From Yersinia mollaretii ATCC 43969 (lineage in GTDB: Bacteria > Pseudomonadota > Gammaproteobacteria > Enterobacterales > Enterobacteriaceae), in the NCBI RefSeq assembly GCF_013282725.1, contig NZ_CP054043.1:1860001-1924000 (forward strand): a stretch of 64,000 nucleotides of DNA, read 5' to 3'. The notes beneath the pieces were generated by a model. That model saw nothing but the letters and a program-made list of their open reading frames with translations, had not been told where the DNA came from and did no database searches. The first letter of the stretch is position 1; the number at the start of each line of letters is the position of its first letter. This document shows positions 38,124-46,689 of this stretch, one piece after another. A program made the translations under genes and the position numbers.

Positions 38124-38149
38124 GCAGCCCAGCATCAATCAAGGGCTGC
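38124..38149. terminator. Hairpin between convergent dhaM and the glycosyltransferase gene
   Basis: GCAGCCC (38124-38130) pairs with GGGCTGC (38143-38149). It covers the stop codon of the minus-strand gene at 38135 and could end both operons. Tails are A+T-rich but not pure T. Confidence 0.5.
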
Positions 38150-39490
38150 TATTTGAGGAATCAGGCAGGCCAGTGGGGCCAAAATTTGTTTATCCCATTG
38201 ATGATGTGTTTTTATTCGTGTTGCCCCTGCCCGCCGAATCTTATCTCTTTCCACTTCAGATAATGGGTAAACCTGACGTATCACTGCTGCCAGATTTTCT
38301 GCATCCCCGGCTCGATACCGGAACCCATCAATACCTTGCTCGACTTGCTCACTTAACCCCCCTGAGTCAGCGACGACTAATAACGCCCCCTGTCCTCTGG
38401 CTAACCAGCGCGCTTCCATGGGGATTAAGCCATTGGGTTCATTCTCAGCAGAAAGCACGCAAACCTGAGTATTGCGCCATTGAATAAGGCACGCCATGAG
38501 TTCTCGATCAAATGAATTTATTATTGAGGACTGTATCGGGAGCTGGCGGGCTAATGCCGATAATTCGGGCAAAATAGGATCACTGACGATAACTGGATGA
38601 ATATCATTATCCAGATAACAGCTCGCTTTGAGTAATAAATCATGACGTTTGTAGCGCACCCCTCTACCGAGAGTGATTGCCAATGGGCGCTCCAGTGGTA
38701 TTTCATATTGTGAAAGTGTGTCACTGATCTCCTGATCACTGCGAATCCGAAACCAAGGATCGTTGAAATTAATCCCTGCCGGTACAGGGACGAAAGAGGT
38801 TGGATCTGCGCCATACTCTTTTACTAAATGGGCCGCCATAAATTGGCTGATACTCCCCAATTTAATATTTGAATCAATCTTGGCCCAATGGATGGGTAAT
38901 GATTCTGCCATCAGACGTTCAGGATTAGGCAATGGCATTTCATGATTAAATGCGGTGCCATGAGAGATATAGATAATCTTTAAATTAACCCCCTCCATCG
39001 CCGCATGGAGACGCGCAATTAAAGGGGTAAATGAGAAGGGCAGTTCATGACAAAAAGCCAAGGTGATATCATAATCTGCACTGATATCCATGATTTTTGC
39101 TGCCCCTGCGGCTGAAGAGACTTGCCAGTTTTGTATATTACCCAGAAAATTATCACCATAGGGCCATGAACACCCCGCACCTCTCCCTTGAGTCATATTG
39201 GGCACCGTTGAAAAAGTGCCCCCCATATGGTGAATTTGACTTATATAGTGGGTGCGGCACTCGTTATCATAGAAAGCATGGTACCTGCTGCATGCAATCT
39301 CAATAAAATGAGCCTCCAGAATAATATTGTTATCTGCTAACAGATTAATCACCTCAGGCAGTGCTTGGATCTGCCCTCGGATATAAGAACCCACGCCACC
39401 TACAAACAGTTGAATACCTTCCGTGGCTAAATGAATAACACCGACTTTCAGTTTTTTTTCTTCGTTATTCGGCGATCTGTTTTTCGACAT
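38135..39490 (-). CDS. Glycosyltransferase, GT4-like (cluster gene 6)
   Basis: Predicted retaining GT-B glycosyltransferase of 451 residues. The N-terminus (VGVIHLATEG, GGVGSYIRGQIQAL) is the acceptor-side Rossmann domain with a glycine loop like that of starch-synthase-like enzymes. The C-terminal half has PLAITLGRGVRYKRHDLLL and the donor motif ENEPNGLIPMEAR (E-x7-E spacing). DSGGLSEQV then follows. Donor and acceptor sugars cannot be told. It is last in the six-gene minus-strand operon, 57 bases behind the carbamoyltransferase gene, so it probably adds a sugar to the same small molecule. Confidence 0.85.
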   Translation of the reverse strand: MSKNRSPNNEEKKLKVGVIHLATEGIQLFVGGVGSYIRGQIQALPEVINLLADNNIILEAHFIEIACSRYHAFYDNECRTHYISQIHHMGGTFSTVPNMTQGRGAGCSWPYGDNFLGNIQNWQVSSAAGAAKIMDISADYDITLAFCHELPFSFTPLIARLHAAMEGVNLKIIYISHGTAFNHEMPLPNPERLMAESLPIHWAKIDSNIKLGSISQFMAAHLVKEYGADPTSFVPVPAGINFNDPWFRIRSDQEISDTLSQYEIPLERPLAITLGRGVRYKRHDLLLKASCYLDNDIHPVIVSDPILPELSALARQLPIQSSIINSFDRELMACLIQWRNTQVCVLSAENEPNGLIPMEARWLARGQGALLVVADSGGLSEQVEQGIDGFRYRAGDAENLAAVIRQVYPLSEVERDKIRRAGATRIKTHHQWDKQILAPLACLIPQIAALD

Positions 39491-39547
39491 AAAAACCTCA
39501 TGTTTTTATAATGTCATAGGATGAATAATTTGATTTATCCCGCGCCA

Positions 39548-41254
39548 CTAAACGGGTTTTTTCTTGGATACCCGGTAGTTATTGATAAACAATAAATCTA
39601 AACCGCAATTTAGGAATAAGTTAATGGCGTCACTGGGGGTTTCAACGATCGGCATTCCTTTGGTGTTCAACGAAGTATTTAGTAGAATGGGTATTCTAGT
39701 CTCCTCATAAAAAGAGGTTATCAATTTATGGAACTTTTTATTGATTTCCTTTTTAACGGTTTGTACTCGAGCACTCCCATCGACATGGACAATTGAGGGC
39801 AAATCAGATTGGTATTGCGCTTTGACATAGGCAATAAATAGCATGTAGTCACTGTCATGATTCAATTCGAAATAGTCATGCACTTTTTCGTGTAGCACCG
39901 CTGGCGCAAAAGGCCGAAAATCCTCTCGATACTTCACATTCGCATTAATATGATCTCTCATGTCAGAGTTGCGGGGATCGGCCAAAATACTTCTATTGCC
40001 TAAAGCACGAGGCCCAAATTCAGACGCGCCCTGAAACCAAGCTATCACATGGCCAGCCGCAATGGATTTTGCTGCCATAGTTTCAATGTCATCATAATAG
40101 CTGTACTCGAGGCTCTCGGTATGTTTCTCAAGTTCTTGCTCGACACTCATATCGCTGTAAGTTTTACCAAAATAGGTTGAACCCGAATGTTTTACTCGCT
40201 CTTTTTTCAGTACCTCTAACCAACCATAATAACAACAACCAATAGAAAGCCCATTGTCACCTGCCGCCGGTTGAATATAGAGATCGTCAAACTCGCACCC
40301 TTTAATCAGCTTTTCATTTGCCGTGGCATTTAAAGCCACGCCACCGGCATAAGCGAAGTACTTCATCGGATGAAGATGGTAATAATAATCAAACAGATAG
40401 AATAGTGCCTCCTCAAGTTTAGATTGCGCCCAATAAGCCAGATCTGAATAGTATTGGAAATTATCTTTAAAATGCGTCGGACGGGTATTGAGCAGGGGAT
40501 CTATATTCGCCCACCAATCGTTACGGAGTGTAATTTTGCCAGCGTCGAAAAAGAAAGGCTCCCAATGAATCATATTGGGCCTACCGTAAGGGGCCAGTCC
40601 CATCAATTTACCGGCACAATCCAACTCGCCAAAAATATACAATGCAATTCCTTCGTAGAACTCGCCAATGGAATTCTCAATTTCCCATGTCGAAACAGGG
40701 TAGTCTCTGCGATTCTTTCGATTAACCCAGCGGGAAAAGTCTTTGAATACAGGCGTCATCTTGCCATCTTGATAAACGTAGTAGCTACAAGTCTCCCAAT
40801 AGCGGTAGCGATTATTAACATGAATGTTGTTTACGCCGTAAATATGTTCAACAGCATCATTACAACTATCTAAACTGCCGCCATGTCCATCAATCACGAC
40901 CACGCCCATATCATCAAAAGGTGATGTACCTACTGCGCTATAAGCATGGGCTAAGTGATGAGAAATTGTCACAATGGGAACCATTGATGGCAAAATCCTA
41001 TTTTTACGCTCTTCTAATTGTTCGCTAAATAATGGGCTGTAAGAGTTTTGCTCTACTATCAGTGAGAGGTCATGATATTCAATACCTGCTGCATCTAAAC
41101 AGTATTGGATAGTTTTATTATCATTAAAACCATCATGCTTTACTCTGGATAATCTCTCTTTCTCGATGGCAAATATAATTTCACCGTCTTTCATTAAGCA
41201 GGTAGAGCCATCATGAGATAAAGCCGTGCCGAGAATGTAAATAGGTTTGCACAT
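39548..41254 (-). CDS. O-carbamoyltransferase, NodU/TobZ/CmcH family (cluster gene 5)
   Basis: Uses carbamoyl phosphate and ATP, through a carbamoyl-adenylate, to carbamoylate a hydroxyl group on a sugar or small molecule. The N-terminal Kae1-like domain has SHDGSTCLM with His14, the metal-site histidines in SHHLAHAYSA and VVIDGHGG. YAGGVALNATAN is the nucleotide loop. The C-terminal domain has EFGPRALGNRSILADPR, FRPFAPAV, HVDGSARVQTV and LNTSLNTKGMPIVETPSDA, all typical of the family. Length 568 matches TobZ (570). Relatives act in tobramycin, cephamycin, novobiocin-type and Nod-factor pathways. Here it probably decorates the product of the glycosyltransferases on either side. Confidence 0.93.
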   Translation of the reverse strand: MCKPIYILGTALSHDGSTCLMKDGEIIFAIEKERLSRVKHDGFNDNKTIQYCLDAAGIEYHDLSLIVEQNSYSPLFSEQLEERKNRILPSMVPIVTISHHLAHAYSAVGTSPFDDMGVVVIDGHGGSLDSCNDAVEHIYGVNNIHVNNRYRYWETCSYYVYQDGKMTPVFKDFSRWVNRKNRRDYPVSTWEIENSIGEFYEGIALYIFGELDCAGKLMGLAPYGRPNMIHWEPFFFDAGKITLRNDWWANIDPLLNTRPTHFKDNFQYYSDLAYWAQSKLEEALFYLFDYYYHLHPMKYFAYAGGVALNATANEKLIKGCEFDDLYIQPAAGDNGLSIGCCYYGWLEVLKKERVKHSGSTYFGKTYSDMSVEQELEKHTESLEYSYYDDIETMAAKSIAAGHVIAWFQGASEFGPRALGNRSILADPRNSDMRDHINANVKYREDFRPFAPAVLHEKVHDYFELNHDSDYMLFIAYVKAQYQSDLPSIVHVDGSARVQTVKKEINKKFHKLITSFYEETRIPILLNTSLNTKGMPIVETPSDAINLFLNCGLDLLFINNYRVSKKKPV

Positions 41255-41280
41255 AATTAATATCCTTATTTATTATCATA

Positions 41281-42786
41281 TTAATCTAAAATATAAGCGA
41301 GCCGGCGTGATAGAGCGAGTGTCGTTAACGAGGGGTTCGCCGCGCCAGGACGGGGGAATGTACAGGGGCCGACGGCATATAACTTATTGATGTTTTTGAA
41401 TTCACTCCTTTCGTTAAGTATTTCGCCAAGAGGAAGAGTGCTACTTTCATGGTTTTCTGTTCCAAGTGGGCTTATCCATGTTGCAGGAACATGATAATCA
41501 ACCGCTCTTAATGGAGAGTGAAACTCATCATAGACATCGCCCATCGTTCTGGCATGGACACTAAAACCACCATCAAAGGCTAAAGGCGAAAAAGGTATTT
41601 TTATTTGTTGGCATATCTCATGCCAGAAAATATTTAATTCATCCTGTTCTTTATGAATTAATATATTATCCTCATTACTTAAATGAGATGATATCGATAA
41701 TGGAATTGCTTCTTTATCATCTCTCTCTACCTTAATATACCCATCAATTGATGGAATCTGCTCGCCCATAGTCCATGCTTCTAATTCAACACCAAAGTCG
41801 GATTGACTGAGCGTAAAGAACAGGTTGAATCGTTCGCCTGATAGGCTGTGACTAAAAAAGATAGTGTCGGGATGAGTTTCAATTAATTCCCTGAACATCA
41901 TAGGTGCTGCGTGATGCTCAAGCGTCACATTAAATCCTTGCACGATATGATCAACCAGACCGGTTATTTTCTTCTCAATCAAATGCCCGGAATCATAAAG
42001 TGCCTGTGCAGCTAAACGTGAGTTCTCAATGGTGCCCAAGGCGAGAACACACTTATCGGCTAATATGTGGTGTACCTCATTTGACTCAATATTTCGCAAT
42101 TTCACCCCAATACAGTGGCCATTGCTAATCATAATCGCGATAGCTTCATAGCCAGAAATGATGGGCAGAATAGTTTCTGATTGGCCTGCTTCGCGCCAAT
42201 AGGATAAGGGTGAGTAGGCTTCCCAGCGGTCTGATGAATCGATATTACGCGTGGCCTGCGGTGTGACTTTAAATTTAAAATCAGCAAGCTGGAATGAGTG
42301 GTCAGCGTCATAACTCTTCTCTGCCCATGCCAATATTTCAGACTCTACTTGGGTGTAAAGTGGTGGGCCACCTAACCACGTTTCAGTGAGGTCACTGACA
42401 ATTTGTGGAGGCCAGAATTTGAGGGCATCGGCTTCTATTGGCAGAATAACGCCATGCCAATAGAGTGATCTGCCACCCACTCTTCGACGCAAGCAGCTCC
42501 CTTTCGAAAAGTGGGGTTCACTTAATGACCGCCAGGATCGGAAGGCGTATTTATCTGACTCTTCATTTTTCCAAAATTTATCAGCATGCTGATATTCGTC
42601 ACCGGCATTGATATGGCAGCCATCGGCCATTGGCCCCACATCAATAACAACCACGTTTTTAACCGCTCGATGGTGTAAATGCTTGGCTAGCTCTAAACCT
42701 GACATTCCCGCCCCGAGGATCAAAATGTTTATTTCAGAGGGAATATGATTGCTATTCTTGAGAGTATTATCATCTACAATATTCAT
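41281..42786 (-). CDS. GMC-type FAD oxidoreductase (cluster gene 4)
   Basis: Flavoenzyme that oxidises an alcohol, probably on a sugar, to an aldehyde or ketone. The N-terminal dinucleotide fold is ILILGAGMSGLELAKHL at about residues 20-36. RRRVGGRSLYWHG corresponds to the flavin-contacting GG-S loop. The C-terminus has SVHARTMGD (catalytic His region) and FPRPGAANPSLTTLALSRR, the diagnostic GMC ending. At 501 residues it is full length. In aminoglycoside pathways GMC-related enzymes such as NeoQ oxidise the 6' position of a sugar, a useful parallel given the carbamoyltransferase next door, but no cyclitol genes are present. Confidence 0.85.
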   Translation of the reverse strand: MNIVDDNTLKNSNHIPSEINILILGAGMSGLELAKHLHHRAVKNVVVIDVGPMADGCHINAGDEYQHADKFWKNEESDKYAFRSWRSLSEPHFSKGSCLRRRVGGRSLYWHGVILPIEADALKFWPPQIVSDLTETWLGGPPLYTQVESEILAWAEKSYDADHSFQLADFKFKVTPQATRNIDSSDRWEAYSPLSYWREAGQSETILPIISGYEAIAIMISNGHCIGVKLRNIESNEVHHILADKCVLALGTIENSRLAAQALYDSGHLIEKKITGLVDHIVQGFNVTLEHHAAPMMFRELIETHPDTIFFSHSLSGERFNLFFTLSQSDFGVELEAWTMGEQIPSIDGYIKVERDDKEAIPLSISSHLSNEDNILIHKEQDELNIFWHEICQQIKIPFSPLAFDGGFSVHARTMGDVYDEFHSPLRAVDYHVPATWISPLGTENHESSTLPLGEILNERSEFKNINKLYAVGPCTFPRPGAANPSLTTLALSRRLAYILD

Positions 42787-42850
42787 GCTATTTCCTTTAT
42801 CGTCAGAGGCTTACCGAGAAAATTATTATTGATACTTAAGTGATACCGCG

Positions 42851-44251
42851 TTACAACAATTGATGTATAAACCTTTCCCACGGGCCTTGAGGGAATTTTT
42901 CTTGAACAAGCCGCTTATTACGGACTAATCGCATTTTCATTTTTTCTTCTCCGGCGGTATGCGGGTGCATCCACTCAAATAGCTGTTGTGCCGCATCTCG
43001 AGGGTGATTGGGAATCACTTTTATATGTTGATATTCAGCACCATAAAACTCGGTGAAAGCAGAATAGTGCGTCACTGCGCAGGGGAGTTCGGCAATAGCT
43101 GCAAGGGCTGGGCCTAAACCAACGCTTTCGACATTTTCGACATTCGGTGTAAATAAAACCGCCCCAGACAGAGCATGGCAAATCTTGAGCAGATCAATTT
43201 CATCTAAATACCATCTATGTTCGTTATCTTTATATGTCTGCAACGGAACCTCATTTAAGAAAATAATTTCATTATCAAGATTAAGATATTCTACCTGCGC
43301 TTTTAACTCAGAGGCATACTCAGGATCTTCATCCATATTGCCAAATATGAGTAATTTCGGTGTGGCTAATGTTTTCTCTTGATAAATATTAAATAGCTCA
43401 CTAAATACACTGATTGATATTTCAATCCCTTTAACTCTGAACACCCGGACAGGAACAATAACAACAGCAGAATCTGTCGGGATATGATGTTGGTTTAAAA
43501 ATTCACTATGCCTCTCTTTGAGAGCCGATAGCTCAATGGTTGGCAATATGTTTGGGATGACATCGGGCTTCATTGTTGTTGGGTAGCTTCTGCTCTCATT
43601 TGCCAGTGCTTCAGAGGCGACTATCCATTTAGTATAAGTATTATCTTGGGGTATTGGCGTCAACGGATTTGGTTCTTTAGGGTATAACCTCGCTTCATTT
43701 TCATAAATGGCATAACTGCCAAAGAGGTCATGATCCCAAAAAATAATGCCGCCATTATCTTTTTTATCCCAATACTTTTTCGCGGCGTTATGAAGCGCAA
43801 GGCTAACAGGGGCCGCATCAGAAAGTGTCAGATTTAAAGAGAATACCCAGTCAATAGCATTATTCTCAAACCAATGAATAAAGTACTCTTCATAGGCTTC
43901 AGAAATTGAAGCCATCTCCGCCCTGACATCATTAATCTCTGTGCTTGTTAATGATTCATATTTTGAAATCTGACTTCTTATACTGGAAAATCTATCACTA
44001 CAAATAGCATTATATGTTGAATGTTGATGGATAGAGCTGACTTTCATCCAGATTGGATAATGTGATTTCTCACTCCCGTTTGGGAAGAAGTGTTTTTTGT
44101 CTGGCCGCCAAGAAAATCCTAAGTCTGCCGGTATTTCATTAATGATAATATTATTTTTTATGGCTATTTCTACGACATTTCTAAATATGGTTAGCAGGCC
44201 ACTGGTTGGAAGTCCATCTCCTGATATGACAGCCCATTTCATTTTTCTCAT
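42851..44251 (-). CDS. Second glycosyltransferase, GT-B fold (cluster gene 3)
   Basis: Predicted glycosyltransferase of 466 residues, not closely similar to the one at 38135. The N-terminus MKWAVISGDGLPTSGLLTIFRNV opens like many GT4 enzymes. The C-terminal domain has VVIVPVRVFRVKGIEISI, KLLIFGNMDEDPEY and NVENVESVGLGPALAAIAE, equivalent to the donor-binding E-x7-E element. ATG at 44251 or the third codon after it (MKWAV) could be the start. It lies between the transporter and the oxidoreductase. A pathway with two unrelated glycosyltransferases suggests at least two sugar additions. Confidence 0.75.
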   Translation of the reverse strand: MRKMKWAVISGDGLPTSGLLTIFRNVVEIAIKNNIIINEIPADLGFSWRPDKKHFFPNGSEKSHYPIWMKVSSIHQHSTYNAICSDRFSSIRSQISKYESLTSTEINDVRAEMASISEAYEEYFIHWFENNAIDWVFSLNLTLSDAAPVSLALHNAAKKYWDKKDNGGIIFWDHDLFGSYAIYENEARLYPKEPNPLTPIPQDNTYTKWIVASEALANESRSYPTTMKPDVIPNILPTIELSALKERHSEFLNQHHIPTDSAVVIVPVRVFRVKGIEISISVFSELFNIYQEKTLATPKLLIFGNMDEDPEYASELKAQVEYLNLDNEIIFLNEVPLQTYKDNEHRWYLDEIDLLKICHALSGAVLFTPNVENVESVGLGPALAAIAELPCAVTHYSAFTEFYGAEYQHIKVIPNHPRDAAQQLFEWMHPHTAGEEKMKMRLVRNKRLVQEKFPQGPWERFIHQLL

Positions 44252-44267
44252 TATCGAATTCCTGAGG

Positions 44268-45446
44268 TTAATTGTCTAATTTAATCAATTTTTTGGATAG
44301 GTAATTAATTAATATTAAAATGAACAAACAACTTATGATTACTGCAATAAGTGCAACTCTTAAAGATGTCATATCTGCCAGCATCCCGAGTAAAGGTGGA
44401 GTGAGCAGTAGGCCAACTCTTGACATCCAAGTGGCGAAAGTGATCCCGTTAGTGGCATTGATATTAGGTAGTTGACCAATAAATGAAATTATTAATGGGA
44501 ATACAACTGATATCCCCAGTCCAATTAATGAGAATCCTAATACTGTAATAATAGATGAATGGATGCCGACTACGATGATCACACCGAATGCAGCGATGAT
44601 CACGCCACACTTTAATGTGATTATCTTACCAAATCTGTTAGTGAAGGCGTCGCCAAAAACACGACCAATCACCATGCATATTTGACAGGCTAAATAAGGT
44701 AAACCAGACGTCGTAGATGAAACTTCATAGTTGTCCTTCATATAGATTGCTCCCCATATACTGGCTGTTTCCTCTATGCCGCAGGTGAATACGAGTATAA
44801 TTAAGGCAATGAAATACAGTTCTTTTTCAGGGAAACTCATTTTTTGTTTAATATTTCCACGTATAAATATTTCACTTTGCGTTTTTCCGCTTTGGAAAAA
44901 AATAATATAAGCCATTAACATGGCTAAGTTTATACAGAATATAGCAATGCTAAATTGACCCATTGAAAGACCTGCGCCAATAGCAGATACCGCAATAACT
45001 CCCCCCCAAATGGTGCCAATACTGCCCGCGCCATGGAATCGATTAATTAAGCTTTGACCATAGGATTTTTGTACATTAATAGCTTGTACATTGATGCAAG
45101 TATCGCCCCAAGAGTCAAAAATACCAAATAGAAAAAGTGTTAGTGTTATTCCATACCATGATGATGAAAAAGGAACTATTGATATGCAAGTAATTAAAAG
45201 TATAAAGGTTATATTTGTTGCCCAATATAACCCAATGAAATGGATAACTCTTTTCGAGAGTAATCCAAAAGTAATAGAGCCTGCTGGGATCGCCGATACC
45301 ATGATACCCACCATAGAGTTATTAAGCTCAAAGCGCTCCTTTATTTCAGGAAGCCAAGGCACTAAGCTGGCATAGACCACCCCATGAATGAAGAATAAAA
45401 GTGATAATATAATACTTTGTTTTTTTTGCAGACTTACAATATTCAT
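44268..45446 (-). CDS. MFS transporter (cluster gene 2), probable exporter
   Basis: Major facilitator protein of 392 residues with twelve predicted helices. SLVPWLPEIKERFELNNSMVG and the loop LLSKRVIH resemble the YbjJ/FucP-like branch. The gene is strongly A+T-rich. It starts 20 bases behind the dioxygenase gene and ends 16 bases before the glycosyltransferase gene, so it belongs to the operon. Export of the finished product, and so self-protection, is the likely role. Import of a precursor sugar cannot be excluded because sugar permeases occur in the same branch. Confidence 0.85.
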   Translation of the reverse strand: MNIVSLQKKQSIILSLLFFIHGVVYASLVPWLPEIKERFELNNSMVGIMVSAIPAGSITFGLLSKRVIHFIGLYWATNITFILLITCISIVPFSSSWYGITLTLFLFGIFDSWGDTCINVQAINVQKSYGQSLINRFHGAGSIGTIWGGVIAVSAIGAGLSMGQFSIAIFCINLAMLMAYIIFFQSGKTQSEIFIRGNIKQKMSFPEKELYFIALIILVFTCGIEETASIWGAIYMKDNYEVSSTTSGLPYLACQICMVIGRVFGDAFTNRFGKIITLKCGVIIAAFGVIIVVGIHSSIITVLGFSLIGLGISVVFPLIISFIGQLPNINATNGITFATWMSRVGLLLTPPLLGMLADMTSLRVALIAVIISCLFILILINYLSKKLIKLDN

Positions 45447-45466
45447 TAAGTTAATGTCGTATAATA

Positions 45467-46354
45467 TTATAGTGACGATATCAGGTTAAAATCAAAACCG
45501 AGTATGTTTCGGTATCCAATTTTTATCGATGGCTCTTTTAATGTTATTGGTGTGACTTGGTGCCAAATGGTTGAGTTCTTATCAATATGGAATAACCCTT
45601 CACCCGCCGATAAGGTATGCGACTGAATAAAGGCTTTTCTTTCAGCACAGTAGAGTTGGCTGGTGCCGCCCTCAATATTGTATTTATCAATTACCAGAGC
45701 CGATACGATATAGTCGCTGCCATCCTGATGTAAACCTTCGGGGGAGTTACAAGCTGATGGTATTGAGCCATCAATAAGCAAAGACATTTGATGGCAGGTG
45801 ACTTCAATTTTTGTAGGTTTTTTCTGGGATTCACATTCACACAATATCTCCAAGAAGTTTCTAATGAGCACTTTTAATATGGGCGAATGTCGGGTTGCCA
45901 ACGCCATGGGGGGAAATTTACGGATGAGTTTTCTTAAATCGAATGGATGGTCAGCCCGCTGAGTAAAACTGGCTAGTTCAGGCAACTCAATATTATTCAC
46001 TATCCATCGATTATTAATGTATTCAGCGACAAATCGACTCATACTTCTTTTCCTAAAGGGCTTATAGGCGTAAAACGTTTTTTTATCTTCATCCGGTAAC
46101 CTTGATATCAAGTGTTGAATTATTGTGGAGTGAATTGTTGTGGGGGCTAATTCATCATCAAGGTAGTGCTGCGCCTCCTGTAAGATGATCTTCTTCTCTT
46201 CAGGATACAGGTCAATTAATAGTTTTAATTGAGATATTTTTATATCATTTAGATCCCAGGTTAATAGTTCAAATGGCATTTCATTTTTAATTGACTCTAT
46301 ATTTATTCCAAATTCATTTGTATTAAACTTAATTATTTTATATTTCAATGTCAT
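45467..46354 (-). CDS. Fe(II)/2-oxoglutarate dioxygenase, PF10014-like (cluster gene 1)
   Basis: Predicted hydroxylase of 295 residues. The C-terminal 110 residues match the family of bacterial L-isoleucine dioxygenase. The segment SPEGLHQDGSDY gives His209 and Asp211, NIEGGTSQLY is the family core, and WHQVTPI gives His265. Arg282 in GYRNILGF is the expected 2-oxoglutarate contact. The facial triad is therefore complete. Known members hydroxylate free aliphatic amino acids, so the substrate may be an amino acid that becomes part of the cluster product, but the N-terminal 160 residues have no match I know. It is the first gene of the operon, with AGGA before the ATG. Confidence 0.82.
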   Translation of the reverse strand: MTLKYKIIKFNTNEFGINIESIKNEMPFELLTWDLNDIKISQLKLLIDLYPEEKKIILQEAQHYLDDELAPTTIHSTIIQHLISRLPDEDKKTFYAYKPFRKRSMSRFVAEYINNRWIVNNIELPELASFTQRADHPFDLRKLIRKFPPMALATRHSPILKVLIRNFLEILCECESQKKPTKIEVTCHQMSLLIDGSIPSACNSPEGLHQDGSDYIVSALVIDKYNIEGGTSQLYCAERKAFIQSHTLSAGEGLFHIDKNSTIWHQVTPITLKEPSIKIGYRNILGFDFNLISSL

Positions 46355-46689
46355 GAATCACATATCCTGTTTTAATGGGTGTTATTTGTGTTTTATACTC
46401 GCTGATATAAAGTTCCAAAATGAATTTAACCTATTTATATATTTTTATTATACGTGCCCGTTTCTGTTTGGATGTTTTTTATATCTCAAAGATTTCTTTT
46501 CAGCAAGCATTTATAATTACATGTGCTTTAAGATATTAAGCTAATCATGCTGTTAAATAATATTTCACTCGATGATGGATGGCTTTATTGACTGCTGATG
46601 AAAATATATAGAGTAAAAATGAGTAACATGAAAAAGTAAGATCATATTTTGGTTTTATCAACTATTTCTCAGGCTGAGAAGGATTGATA
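46355..46689. other. A+T-rich promoter region of the biosynthetic cluster
   Basis: No gene is supported here. It separates the cluster's first gene from the end of dhaR; both are transcribed leftward. On the minus strand a TTGGAA...TATAAA pair with 15-base spacing near 46390-46420 is a weak promoter candidate. The base composition is sharply more A+T-rich than dhaR. Confidence 0.4.

Noticed and set aside
46353..46544. 63-codon plus-strand frame upstream of the biosynthetic operon
   Set aside because: It starts one base from the divergent dioxygenase start, is very A+T-rich with biased Phe/Tyr/Leu content, and has no ribosome site.
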